DNA of 20,432 nucleotides from Bacteroidales bacterium. Its GTDB lineage: Bacteria > Bacteroidota > Bacteroidia > Bacteroidales > PUMT01. The stretch spans positions 1 through 20,432 of the forward strand of contig SKQJ01000331.1 in the NCBI GenBank assembly GCA_007119075.1. The letters run 5' to 3'. Position 1 is the first letter of the stretch. Every line of letters begins with the position of its first letter. Made by a program: the position numbers and the translations under genes. Below, in pieces: positions 8,380 to 14,784 of the stretch. The notes under the pieces were generated by a model. It saw only the letters and a list, made by a program, of their open reading frames with translations. It searched no databases and was not told the DNA's origin.

Positions 8380-8775
8380 CTACTGCAGCTGGTTCCTGAT
8401 TTTTTCTGCAATTTCTGCCAGCTCCTTATCACTCAGCTGCAGTTTCGGCCTTCCGAAATTTATATCATCAATGCTGTTGATTGGGATCAGGTGGATATGG
8501 GCATGAGGGATTTCAAGCCCCAGGACCGCAATTCCGATGCGCTTGCAGGGTACGGCCTTCTCTATTGCCAGGGCGACATGTTTTGAGAATATCTGCATAC
8601 CGGCAAGAAGCTCGTCATCCAGATCAAATATGTAATCGATTTCTTTTTTTGGTATTACCAGGGTATGTCCTTTTGCAAGAGGATTAATATCAAGGAATGC
8701 CAAGAAGCTATCATCCTCCGCAACCTTGTGGGAGGGAATTTCTCCTTTTATGATTTTGCTGAAGATGCTGGCCAT
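8380..8775 (-). CDS. HIT family (HinT-like) nucleotide hydrolase
   Basis: 131-residue histidine-triad protein. The HIT motif is H91-A-H93-I-H95 followed by LIPI, with H93 at the position of the catalytic nucleophile. The N-terminus SIFSKIIKGEIPSHKVAEDD and DINPLAKGHTLVIPKKE are typical of the HinT branch, which hydrolyses purine-nucleoside phosphoramidates such as lysyl-AMP intermediates in the cytosol. The C-terminus is short and ends in NQLQ. It starts 17 nt after greA stops and is surely cotranscribed with it; this greA-HIT pairing is common in Bacteroidota. The physiological substrate is not known for most members. Confidence 0.93.
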   Translation of the reverse strand: MASIFSKIIKGEIPSHKVAEDDSFLAFLDINPLAKGHTLVIPKKEIDYIFDLDDELLAGMQIFSKHVALAIEKAVPCKRIGIAVLGLEIPHAHIHLIPINSIDDINFGRPKLQLSDKELAEIAEKIRNQLQ

Positions 8776-8792
8776 TTCCGCTATTATTTATG

Positions 8793-9266
8793 TTATCTGG
8801 ATATATCGACGATCTCCAGCGTAATTTTTCCGGAGGGAACCATTATCTCGACTTCTTCTCCGACTTTCTTTCCCAGCAACCCTTTCGCTATTGGCGTATT
8901 TACAGATATCTTGTGTTTTTTGATGTCTGCTTCAGATTCGGAAACGATCAGGTACTCCATAACAGAATTGCTGGCTTTATTCCTGATCTTCACCTTGTTC
9001 AATATCTGCACCCTGCTGATGTCAATCATTGACTCGTCAAGGATGCGGGAATTCGCGAGTGAGTCCTCAAGTTTGGCAATTTTCATCTCAAGCATTGCCT
9101 GGGCTTCTTTTGCAGCCTCATATTCGGCATTTTCGGAAAGATCTCCTTTATCACGGGCTTCGGCAATCATCCTTGAAATTGCCGGACGCTCCACGCCCCG
9201 GAGATGTTCGAGTTCAGATTTTAATTTCTGTAAACCTTCTTCTGTCAGATAAGAAACTTTACTCAT
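8793..9266 (-). CDS. greA: Transcription elongation factor GreA
   Basis: 157 residues, the standard length. The N-terminal coiled coil (about 1-75) carries the tip motif GDLSENAEYEAAKE, with the acidic D42 and E45 that enter the RNA polymerase secondary channel to stimulate cleavage of the backtracked transcript. The C-terminal FKBP-like domain ends with GLLGKKVGEEVEIMVPSGK. GreA rescues arrested polymerase in the cytosol. It is the first gene of the greA-hinT pair. A terminator about 30 nt upstream (9292-9320) shields it from the preceding gene, yet I find no perfect TAnnTTTG between that terminator and the ATG, so its promoter is not resolved. Confidence 0.97.
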   Translation of the reverse strand: MSKVSYLTEEGLQKLKSELEHLRGVERPAISRMIAEARDKGDLSENAEYEAAKEAQAMLEMKIAKLEDSLANSRILDESMIDISRVQILNKVKIRNKASNSVMEYLIVSESEADIKKHKISVNTPIAKGLLGKKVGEEVEIMVPSGKITLEIVDISR

Positions 9267-9291
9267 GATTATCTTTATTATATAATTAAAT

Positions 9292-9320
9292 AAAAAAAGA
9301 ATTCCGGCAACCCGGAACTC
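9292..9320 (-). terminator. Intrinsic terminator upstream of greA
   Basis: On the minus strand, GAGTTCCGG and CCGGAATTC arms (nine positions, one mismatch) enclose a 4-nt loop and are followed by seven T residues (9298 down to 9292). It would end the transcript of the acidic membrane protein gene before greA. Confidence 0.7.
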
Positions 9321-9484
9321 CTTTCTGGGCCCACGGCAATGTTTGTTAATTCAGGTATGCGATGCAGCTGCTCTCAAACACATTAAGGATTACAACTAGT
9401 CCCGGATTCAAAAACAATCGTATTTTTTAAGTTGGATTTTTCTTTAGGATCGATCTGAAATTTGACGAATTTTACTTACTTGTT

Positions 9485-9919
9485 TCAGAAAGCCTTTCGT
9501 TCAAGGATCACGGAATAAATAACTGCCTTTTTCAGATTGAACCGGATGCCTGAATCTTCTGTTTCTCCGATCCCGTATGCGTCAATTTCGGCGATGTCTT
9601 CCCGGGCTATCGGATTATTATCAGATGCTTCCTTCATAATCCGGTCGGCATCCATCAGCGAATCCTTTGCATCAGATTCAGTCATCCAGGTAACTGACGC
9701 TTCCGGTTGTTTCCGGTATTCCTGCTGAACAGCTTCTGGATGGCCTTCAGCTTCAGCGTCATACTCCTCTTCCTCCTGTTCGGCGAAGATATCCCGGAAG
9801 GGATCGTCAGTCCGGGATTCCTGTGCTTCCTCCCCGACAGGCTTCTTCTTGCGCATGCTCAAAACCAGTATAATGATCGTGATAAGCAGATACAGAAAAC
9901 TTTCCAGAAACCCTTCCAT
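9485..9919 (-). CDS. Small acidic single-span membrane protein, unknown function
   Basis: 144 residues, family not recognised. One N-terminal membrane helix (about 7-21, LLITIIILVL) is followed directly by the basic cluster RKKK, which by the positive-inside rule places the long C-terminal part in the cytoplasm. That part (30-130) is very acidic, with runs such as EQEEEEYDAEAE, low in hydrophobic residues, and probably largely disordered until a more ordered end (DSGIRFNLKKAVIYSVILERKAF). It lies upstream of greA on the same strand, but a terminator separates them. It diverges from the Rieske-lplA unit across a 280-nt gap. No function can be assigned from sequence. Confidence 0.65.
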   Translation of the reverse strand: MEGFLESFLYLLITIIILVLSMRKKKPVGEEAQESRTDDPFRDIFAEQEEEEYDAEAEGHPEAVQQEYRKQPEASVTWMTESDAKDSLMDADRIMKEASDNNPIAREDIAEIDAYGIGETEDSGIRFNLKKAVIYSVILERKAF

Positions 9920-10169
9920 AATAAATTTATTTTAAAAAAAACTCCCTGCAAATACAAATCCTGGCAAGGATAAAAGACAGCAGGGGTCAAAAACAGCAGA
10001 GCATATTTCCGTGCGTGAAGAACATCCGGCAATATAAAAACATATCCCTGAAAAAAAACAAACCTAAAGCGTACTGACATTCAATGTCCTTCACGGCTTA
10101 AGGCTGATTACAACAAAACAAACATACAACAAAATCCTTTGATACCGTTAAGATCAATAAAATTTCGTG

Positions 10170-10177
10170 TATTTTTG
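10170..10177 (+). promoter_or_regulatory. Candidate promoter (-7 box TATTTTTG) of the Rieske-lplA unit
   Basis: Exact TAnnTTTG match. The start point expected a few bases downstream would leave almost no leader before the ATG at 10187 and about 20 nt before the ATG at 10202, which favours the second start. No -33 TTTG at the correct spacing is seen. Confidence 0.45.
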
Positions 10178-10201
10178 CAAATTAAAATGTTTGCTAAACC
10201 A

Positions 10202-10627
10202 ATGTTTAACAGGGCAAAGTTAATAAAAATATTTATCATACCGTTAATTTTTGCAATAATTAATGGATGTGATGACGATGATCACTGGATTCCAAATGTG
10301 AGGGTTCAGGAAACACTTCATCTTTCTACCGATCTTGCAACACTGGGCGTGTTGCAGGCTACTGCATGGCGCGGGGGAGTCAACGGGATTATTATTTTCA
10401 GGCTCGCCGACAGGGATTTCAACGCTTTTGACAGGACATGCCCCTATCAGCCGCTTGAAAATTGCGCGGTAGCTTTTAATGAAGAAATTATGCTTGCCGA
10501 ATGTCCCTGCTGTGGATCTCTCTTCGAGCTGTTTGAATCGGGAGCGGTACAAAAAGGACCGGCCAGACGCCCTCTGAAACAATACCGGGCAGTCGTTACA
10601 GGCGACATCCTTCATATCTCCAATTAG
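10202..10627 (+). CDS. Rieske-fold lipoprotein with non-canonical ligand residues
   Basis: 141 residues from the ATG at 10202; an in-frame ATG at 10187 adds five. A signal peptide ends in the lipobox IING-C23, followed by DDDD, so this is a lipoprotein. The downstream domain has the Rieske box order. Box 1 is C80-P-Y82 ending at C88, where the canonical form is C-x-H-x-G-C. Box 2 is C101-P-C103-C104-G-S-L-F, where the canonical form is C-P-C-H-G-S. All four cysteines of a classical Rieske protein (two ligands, two disulfide) are kept, but the two ligand histidines are replaced by Tyr and Cys. Whether it binds a 2Fe-2S cluster, another metal or none is open. The lplA gene starts 13 nt downstream, so the two form an operon. 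Confidence 0.75.
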   Translation: MFNRAKLIKIFIIPLIFAIINGCDDDDHWIPNVRVQETLHLSTDLATLGVLQATAWRGGVNGIIIFRLADRDFNAFDRTCPYQPLENCAVAFNEEIMLAECPCCGSLFELFESGAVQKGPARRPLKQYRAVVTGDILHISN

Positions 10628-10640
10628 CCTACAGACTTCC

Positions 10641-11648
10641 ATGTTTGATCAGAACCAACAAGTACCGGTTATGCTTTGCATCGCTAACTCTTGCACCGAT
10701 CCGTATTTTAATCTTGCCGCCGAAGAATATCTTTTGCATAATTTCTCTGAAAACTGCTTTATGCTATGGAGAAACGAAAATACAGTTGTTGTCGGGAAAC
10801 ACCAGAATGCCCTTGCCGAGATCAATCCTGGCTTCGTCAGGGAGAATGAAATCAGGATAGCCCGGAGGATCTCCGGCGGCGGAACAGTTTACCATGATAT
10901 GGGCAACCTGAACTTTACCTTTATTATGAACGGGAAACATGGTCACCTGGTTGATTTCAGAAAATATACCAGACCCATCCTTGAAGTGCTGCATAAATTA
11001 TCGGTCGATGCCCGGTTCCAGGGTCGCAATGATTTAACAATCAATGGTAAAAAAATCTCCGGAAACGCAGAACATGTTTATCGCAAACGGGTTCTTCACC
11101 ATGGAACGCTGCTTTTTTTATCCGAACTCGGGAAGCTGAACCTGGCACTCAGTGCCGATCCTCTCAGATACAAGAGCAAAGCAGTAAAAAGCATCCGCAG
11201 CCAGGTAACAAACATCAGAGAGCATCTGAAAACCCCCATCGATATCATCCAGTTCAGGGATATGATCCTGGAACATATCATGCAAAGTTTTCCCGGCTCG
11301 GTATTTTATGAATTCACTGAAGATGATATGAAGGCCATCAACAGGTTAAAAACAGAAAAATATTCTACCTGGGAATGGATTTTCGGTTATTCCCCGGAAT
11401 ATGAACTGGAAAAATCATTTTTGGTCGATGGCTGCCGCCTGACAATCAGACTTAACGTAACCGGTGGTATTATCAGGAAAGCGAGAATCGATGGGGATTT
11501 TCAGGAAACGCCCGATATTCGCAGACTAGAGATGAGCCTGGAAGGCGCAAGACATGATGAAAATGAACTGACCGGGAAACTGGAATCGGCAGTTTTTCCT
11601 GAAGGCTTTTTCATAACTCCCCGGGAATTGATAACCGCAATTTTTTGA
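10641..11648 (+). CDS. lplA: Lipoate-protein ligase A
   Basis: 335-residue cytosolic enzyme that activates lipoate with ATP to lipoyl-AMP and transfers it to a lysine of E2 or H-protein domains. Motifs: RRISGGGTVYHD (75-86, adenylate loop), GRNDLTINGKKISGNA (128-143, with the catalytic lysine at 137 or 138), and KSIRSQVTN (183-191). A C-terminal accessory domain (about 235-335) makes this the full-length bacterial type that can both activate and transfer. It is the second gene of the unit with the Rieske-like lipoprotein. It runs head-on into the minus-strand gene ending at 11658, with only 9 bp between the stop codons and no clear terminator. An octanoyl/lipoyl transferase role for a related fold is less likely given the accessory domain. 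Confidence 0.95.
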   Translation: MFDQNQQVPVMLCIANSCTDPYFNLAAEEYLLHNFSENCFMLWRNENTVVVGKHQNALAEINPGFVRENEIRIARRISGGGTVYHDMGNLNFTFIMNGKHGHLVDFRKYTRPILEVLHKLSVDARFQGRNDLTINGKKISGNAEHVYRKRVLHHGTLLFLSELGKLNLALSADPLRYKSKAVKSIRSQVTNIREHLKTPIDIIQFRDMILEHIMQSFPGSVFYEFTEDDMKAINRLKTEKYSTWEWIFGYSPEYELEKSFLVDGCRLTIRLNVTGGIIRKARIDGDFQETPDIRRLEMSLEGARHDENELTGKLESAVFPEGFFITPRELITAIF

Positions 11649-11657
11649 GCCGAAAGT

Positions 11658-12278
11658 TTATTCTATGATTTCCTCAGGCGGCAAAAATCCGTATGCTATC
11701 CCCTTCATTGTAATGGAAGGGACGTCACGCAAACTGCCCCGGAACCGGGTTTCCGTAACAAGCACCATATCAGCGCCAAGAAAGGCTGCCTGCCTTTGCA
11801 GCCGGATTTCGGCATTCCTTATGGTCATCATTTTGTTGCGGCTCGCGGGAGCCGTTGCTTCAACCTGCCCCCTCACATACATCTCTTCCACATCCCGGGG
11901 GTCTTCCGTAAGGGTAATATGACGCCAGCTGTCTTCCGGGATCAGTTCGATGCCAGTCGGATTCAAAACCTCTGTCCTGCCGTCCGCGTAGATTATCCTT
12001 TCAACCTGATCCCGCTCAACCTCCCTTATCCTGGTGTTGTCCGGACCGGTAAAGAAAATACTCGAAGGTGTTGTATTTACTATGTTCACTGCTTCCCGTT
12101 TTTTCCGGTGGTAAACAAGCGTATCGGCATCCTGTGATATATACACCCGGGAAAAGGCATCGTGGCATGGCATGATCAGACCTGCACATGTGATAAACAA
12201 TAAACATAATATTATCATACCTGAAAAGCACCCGGAAGTAAAAAATAACAAAAAACTCTTCAGCTGACTGATAATCAT
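11658..12278 (-). CDS. Exported protein of unknown function downstream of the XylF-type gene
   Basis: 206 residues from the ATG at 12278, which is 10 nt past the end of the XylF-type gene. The frame remains open to 12335, but a start there would overlap that gene. The N-terminus is strongly hydrophobic (about residues 5-35), with cysteines in LFITC and MPC that could serve as a lipid attachment site; a start at the internal MIILCLLF gives a cleaner signal peptide. The mature part begins with a short-strand domain ending in VERIIYADGRTEVLN, a pattern I associate with small exported Bacteroidota proteins. It continues with RQAAFLGADMVLVTETRFRGSLRDVPSITMKGIAYGF, which looks like a conserved alpha/beta element. 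I do not recognise a named family and assign no function. Confidence 0.65.
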   Translation of the reverse strand: MIISQLKSFLLFFTSGCFSGMIILCLLFITCAGLIMPCHDAFSRVYISQDADTLVYHRKKREAVNIVNTTPSSIFFTGPDNTRIREVERDQVERIIYADGRTEVLNPTGIELIPEDSWRHITLTEDPRDVEEMYVRGQVEATAPASRNKMMTIRNAEIRLQRQAAFLGADMVLVTETRFRGSLRDVPSITMKGIAYGFLPPEEIIE

Positions 12279-12288
12279 CCCTAAAAAA

Positions 12289-13299
12289 CTATTGCATCCC
12301 AAAAACCAGCCTCTCATCCAGATAGCCGTTTGCAATTACTGTCATTCTCAAATTTTCAGGATGGACCGAGACCATCGAAGACAGGAGGATGGAGGGAACC
12401 ATAACCTGGCCGTTGTTTATGGACATCTGGGTATTAACTACCGGTTCGCCCCTGGCCATTGAAATTGCGGTGGAGGCCGCAACTGTTGCAAGTGTTTCAA
12501 TGTATTTATATACTGTCATGGTCTGGTTGCCCTGGATAATTCTACGGCAGGCATTTGCTTCGGCATCCTGACCGGAAAGAAGGACTTTTCGGTTCAGGTT
12601 GTGTTTCTCGAGTGCACGGAAAGCCCCCTCCGCAATAAAATCATTGGAGGCAATGATTGCATCCAGTCCGCCGGGATTTAATTCGAGGTAATTGTCTATT
12701 AACCTGAAGGCCTCCTCATCGCACCATCCGCTGATATATTCATCCACAACTATCGAGAGCTTCCTTCCCTCGACAAATGGCTGCAAAACATTCATGTGGC
12801 CAAGCCTCAAAAGAATAGAATTGTTGTCGCCGGCATCGCCGCCAAGGAGAGCATATTTTCCTTCAGGCCTGATCCTGGTAAGGTATTCGGCCTGCATCTC
12901 CCCGACTCTCATATTATCGAATGAGATATAAAAATCAAGGTCGCAGTCGTTGATTATCCTGTCATATGCTATAACCCTGACACCGTGCTGGTGGGCAAGC
13001 CTGACGATCCCGGCGGCCCGGCGGCTGTCGACAGGAGCAATAACAAGAACATCGATATTTTTTTTCAATAGCTCCCGGACCTGCTCCACCTGCCGCGCAT
13101 GACTGTTTTCCGCCCTGCTGACATGCAACACGGCTCCGGCATTTGTTACACGGGAAGTAAAAAAATCTATATCCCTTTCCCATCTTTCATGTGAGGGACC
13201 AACGCTGAACCCTATCTGAACCTCACCTGTCCTGCTGCATCCCGATATAACAATAATGCTGAACAGCAATCCGATTACTGCAAATAGCTTTTTTTCCAT
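12289..13299 (-). CDS. XylF-type periplasmic sugar-binding lipoprotein, orphan
   Basis: 336 residues starting at MEKKLF; the open frame upstream to 13512 has no signal-peptide character and spans likely regulatory DNA, so it is rejected. The signal peptide ends in VISG-C21 (lipobox). The mature part is a periplasmic binding protein type I fold of the D-xylose/ribose subgroup: IDVLVIAPVD (82-91), RVIAYDR (108-114), GGDAGDNNS (153-161), ASNDFIAEGAFRAL (217-230), SGQDAE (242-247) and QTMTVYK (259-265). Family members present pentoses or hexoses to an ABC permease, or act as the sensing partner of a two-component system. Neither is encoded nearby. The next gene downstream is an uncharacterised exported protein. 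A 16-bp palindrome sits 16 nt before the start codon. Confidence 0.88.
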   Translation of the reverse strand: MEKKLFAVIGLLFSIIVISGCSRTGEVQIGFSVGPSHERWERDIDFFTSRVTNAGAVLHVSRAENSHARQVEQVRELLKKNIDVLVIAPVDSRRAAGIVRLAHQHGVRVIAYDRIINDCDLDFYISFDNMRVGEMQAEYLTRIRPEGKYALLGGDAGDNNSILLRLGHMNVLQPFVEGRKLSIVVDEYISGWCDEEAFRLIDNYLELNPGGLDAIIASNDFIAEGAFRALEKHNLNRKVLLSGQDAEANACRRIIQGNQTMTVYKYIETLATVAASTAISMARGEPVVNTQMSINNGQVMVPSILLSSMVSVHPENLRMTVIANGYLDERLVFGMQ

Positions 13300-13314
13300 A
13301 GCAATAAGATTTAG

Positions 13315-13330
13315 TGTAAATAGATTTACA
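13315..13330. promoter_or_regulatory. 16-bp palindrome, operator candidate for the XylF-type gene
   Basis: TGTAAAT-AG-ATTTACA: perfect 7-bp arms with a 2-bp centre, ending 16 nt before the ATG at 13299. Size and symmetry fit a dimeric repressor or activator site. The cognate regulator is not identifiable from the window. Confidence 0.55.
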
Positions 13331-13517
13331 AACCTGGTACTGCGGAGAAAAACCCGGTTCAGCAAAATATTCGCGCCCGGTAGGAAACTGGCCACATAAA
13401 AAGGAAGGCAGACCTGAAAGCTGGATTTTTCGCAAGCCTCTGCCGTTCTGAAAACAGAGGACGAGACTTTGAGACGAGCCCCCCTGAAAGCCCAGCCATA
13501 GAATGGCTGCAAAAGAC

Positions 13518-13551
13518 AAAAACCGGTTATGCCTGGATGGCCATAACCCGG
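13518..13551 (-). terminator. Second terminator downstream of the small lipoprotein gene
   Basis: On the minus strand CCGGGTTATG pairs with CATAACCGG (9 bp with a one-base bulge), extended by an inner CC/GG, and is followed by TTTTTGTCTTTT. The plus-strand side has no T-run. It lies about 70 nt past the first terminator. Confidence 0.6.
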
Positions 13552-13607
13552 ATTAATGTTTACAAGTTATGAATAAAAAGATTTAAAAACAAGAAACTTG
13601 TGCAGTT

Positions 13608-13648
13608 AAAAAAATAAAAAACCCGGGGTGACTAACTTTCATCACGGG
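13608..13648 (-). terminator. Terminator of the small lipoprotein gene
   Basis: On the minus strand the arms CCCGTGATGA and TCACCCCGGG (8 of 10 positions paired) enclose a 7-nt loop containing the TAG stop of the small gene. They are followed by TTTTTT-A-TTTTTTT. The direct overlap of stop codon and hairpin supports the reality of the gene. Confidence 0.75.
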
Positions 13649-13763
13649 ACTCCTCGAATTGACCGGTTTCGGCATAAACGGCACAAATGGGTTGCCGGTA
13701 GCAGGACTGAACGGCAATTGTCATAAAAATGATTAAAACACTAAAAATCAGGCCTCGTCTCAT
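13632..13763 (-). CDS. 43-residue small lipoprotein
   Basis: A short gene easily overlooked. It encodes 43 residues: a basic start (MRRG), a hydrophobic core (about 5-17), the lipobox AVQS-C21, and a mature part of only 23 residues with a second cysteine in PICAVY (C27) and an acidic, polar tail. The intrinsic terminator begins inside its last codons. Very small lipoproteins with a Cys-rich start and a polar tail occur widely in Bacteroidota, but I cannot name the family. The upstream DNA has no perfect promoter close by; a TATTTTTG on the minus strand at 13914-13921 would leave a leader of about 150 nt. The gene stands alone between the XylF-type gene (same strand) and the divergent TetR gene. 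Function unknown; a membrane-anchored accessory or envelope role is only a guess. Confidence 0.65.
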   Translation of the reverse strand: MRRGLIFSVLIIFMTIAVQSCYRQPICAVYAETGQFEESRDES

Positions 13764-14104
13764 AAGAACAGAATTGAATTCGACTGTATTTTCACACTTG
13801 TACGTTTGTAATTACGGGAAGGTTATCCTTCTATCCGGAATAATGAAGGGTTTGTAGACAAAATTGTTCTATTTTTTTGCAGGTGAAAAATACAAATTTT
13901 TATTGATTCCATACAAAAATATGATGGCACGCCCCAAATTCTCATTTCAAGCCCAGGAGAAGTCATCCTCTATGGCTGAAAAAAATCACCTCCATGACAG
14001 GATTTTTCATTTTCATGCGTATCTTAGGGGCAACCCGGGTATTAGAACAAGCCGGTATATATCCGGCGGTTAATCAGAAAAGTGTGGAATTATTCAGAAG
14101 AGGC
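13764..14104. other. Divergent intergenic region between the small lipoprotein and TetR genes
   Basis: 341 bp without a convincing gene. Candidate -7 boxes are TACGTTTG (13801-13808, plus) and TATTTTTG (13914-13921, minus), neither with a well-spaced -33 box. An inverted repeat at 14051-14067 lies shortly before the TetR start. The TetR frame is open from 13994 but reads there as non-family sequence. Confidence 0.6.
14051..14067. promoter_or_regulatory. Inverted repeat GCCGG-N7-CCGGC, possible TetR operator
   Basis: Perfect 5-bp GC-rich arms around TATATAT, ending 37 nt before the ATG of the TetR-family gene. TetR proteins commonly repress their own gene through palindromes in this position. 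No second copy was noticed in the window. Confidence 0.35.
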
Positions 14105-14758
14105 ATGGAATTTAATGAAGAGATAAAAAAAGAAGCAATTGGGCTTTTCTTCCGGATGGGCGTCAAAAAGGTCAAAATGGATACTATCGCCCGAAGGATG
14201 AAAATATCCAAACGGACAATTTACGAGAGCTTCAGGGACAAGGAAACTCTGATCGCCGAAGCAATAGATTACATGCAGCGGGAGCAGAATGAAATTAACA
14301 ACAAGATATTGAATGAATCGGAAAATACCATTGAGGCAGTTCTGGAATTGCTGAAAAACGGTTCCGCCCTGGTCGCAAAAATCAGTCCGCGTTATTTCCA
14401 GGACCTCCGGCGACTATATCCGAGAATCTGGAATGAAAAGATAAAACAAAGCAAGACCCATTCATATGAAATTATTCATTGCCTGCTAAAAAAAGGCATC
14501 AGCGAAGGAATATACAGAAAGGATATCAATGAAGAAATAACCTCCCTGATCCTGATCGAGCAGCTCTATTTGCTGTCAGATCCTAATCTTTTCCCCGGCA
14601 AAAAGTTCCCTCTTGCTGAAGTATATGAGAATATTATCCTCACCATGACAAGAGGCCTGTTAACCGCGAAGGGACTGAAACTGCTCGAAGGCTACCAAAG
14701 ACAGACAGTACAAAAAACCGATCGCCGCAAACATGCCGGTTTGTTTCCCGTACAGTAG
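14105..14758 (+). CDS. TetR/AcrR family transcriptional regulator
   Basis: 217 residues from the ATG at 14105. The first helix (EEIKKEAIGLFFRMGVKKVKMDTIARRM) and the helix-turn-helix MKISKRTIYESFRDKETLIAEAI (about 32-54) form a typical TetR DNA-binding domain. The remaining 160 residues are all-helical and variable, as in the ligand-binding, dimerising part of the family. In-frame upstream ATGs add residues with no family pattern and would absorb the inverted repeat at 14051, so I place the start here. The gene stands alone and runs tail to tail with the DUF5916 gene (26 bp between them). TetR proteins often control neighbouring export or envelope genes, so the permease-DUF5916 array is a candidate target, but the convergent orientation gives no direct support. 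Confidence 0.9.
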   Translation: MEFNEEIKKEAIGLFFRMGVKKVKMDTIARRMKISKRTIYESFRDKETLIAEAIDYMQREQNEINNKILNESENTIEAVLELLKNGSALVAKISPRYFQDLRRLYPRIWNEKIKQSKTHSYEIIHCLLKKGISEGIYRKDINEEITSLILIEQLYLLSDPNLFPGKKFPLAEVYENIILTMTRGLLTAKGLKLLEGYQRQTVQKTDRRKHAGLFPVQ

Positions 14759-14784
14759 GGCATTATTTCCCATGCGGATGGAAG

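Larger units (their letters stand above)
13300..13631. other. Intergenic region upstream of the XylF-type gene
   Basis: 332 bp without a convincing gene. From right to left on the minus strand it holds the arm and T-run of the small-lipoprotein terminator, a second terminator (13518-13551), a weak 5-bp inverted repeat (ACAAG-AAA-CTTGT, 13589-13601) and the palindrome at 13315-13330. I find no perfect TAnnTTTG for the sugar-binding gene. Confidence 0.7.

Noticed and set aside
12279..12335. Longer start for the exported protein after the XylF-type gene
   Set aside because: It would overlap the upstream coding region; the ATG at 12278 sits 10 nt past that stop and keeps the hydrophobic leader.
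13300..13512. Longer start for the XylF-type protein
   Set aside because: The extra 71 residues have no signal-peptide logic and cover the palindrome; the Met at 13299 starts a proper lipoprotein signal.
13589..13601. ACAAG-AAA-CTTGT inverted repeat
   Set aside because: The 5-bp arms are too short to stand out in AT-rich intergenic DNA.
13994..14104. Upstream start for the TetR-family regulator
   Set aside because: The added residues do not resemble the family, and the first TetR helix begins just after the Met at 14105.
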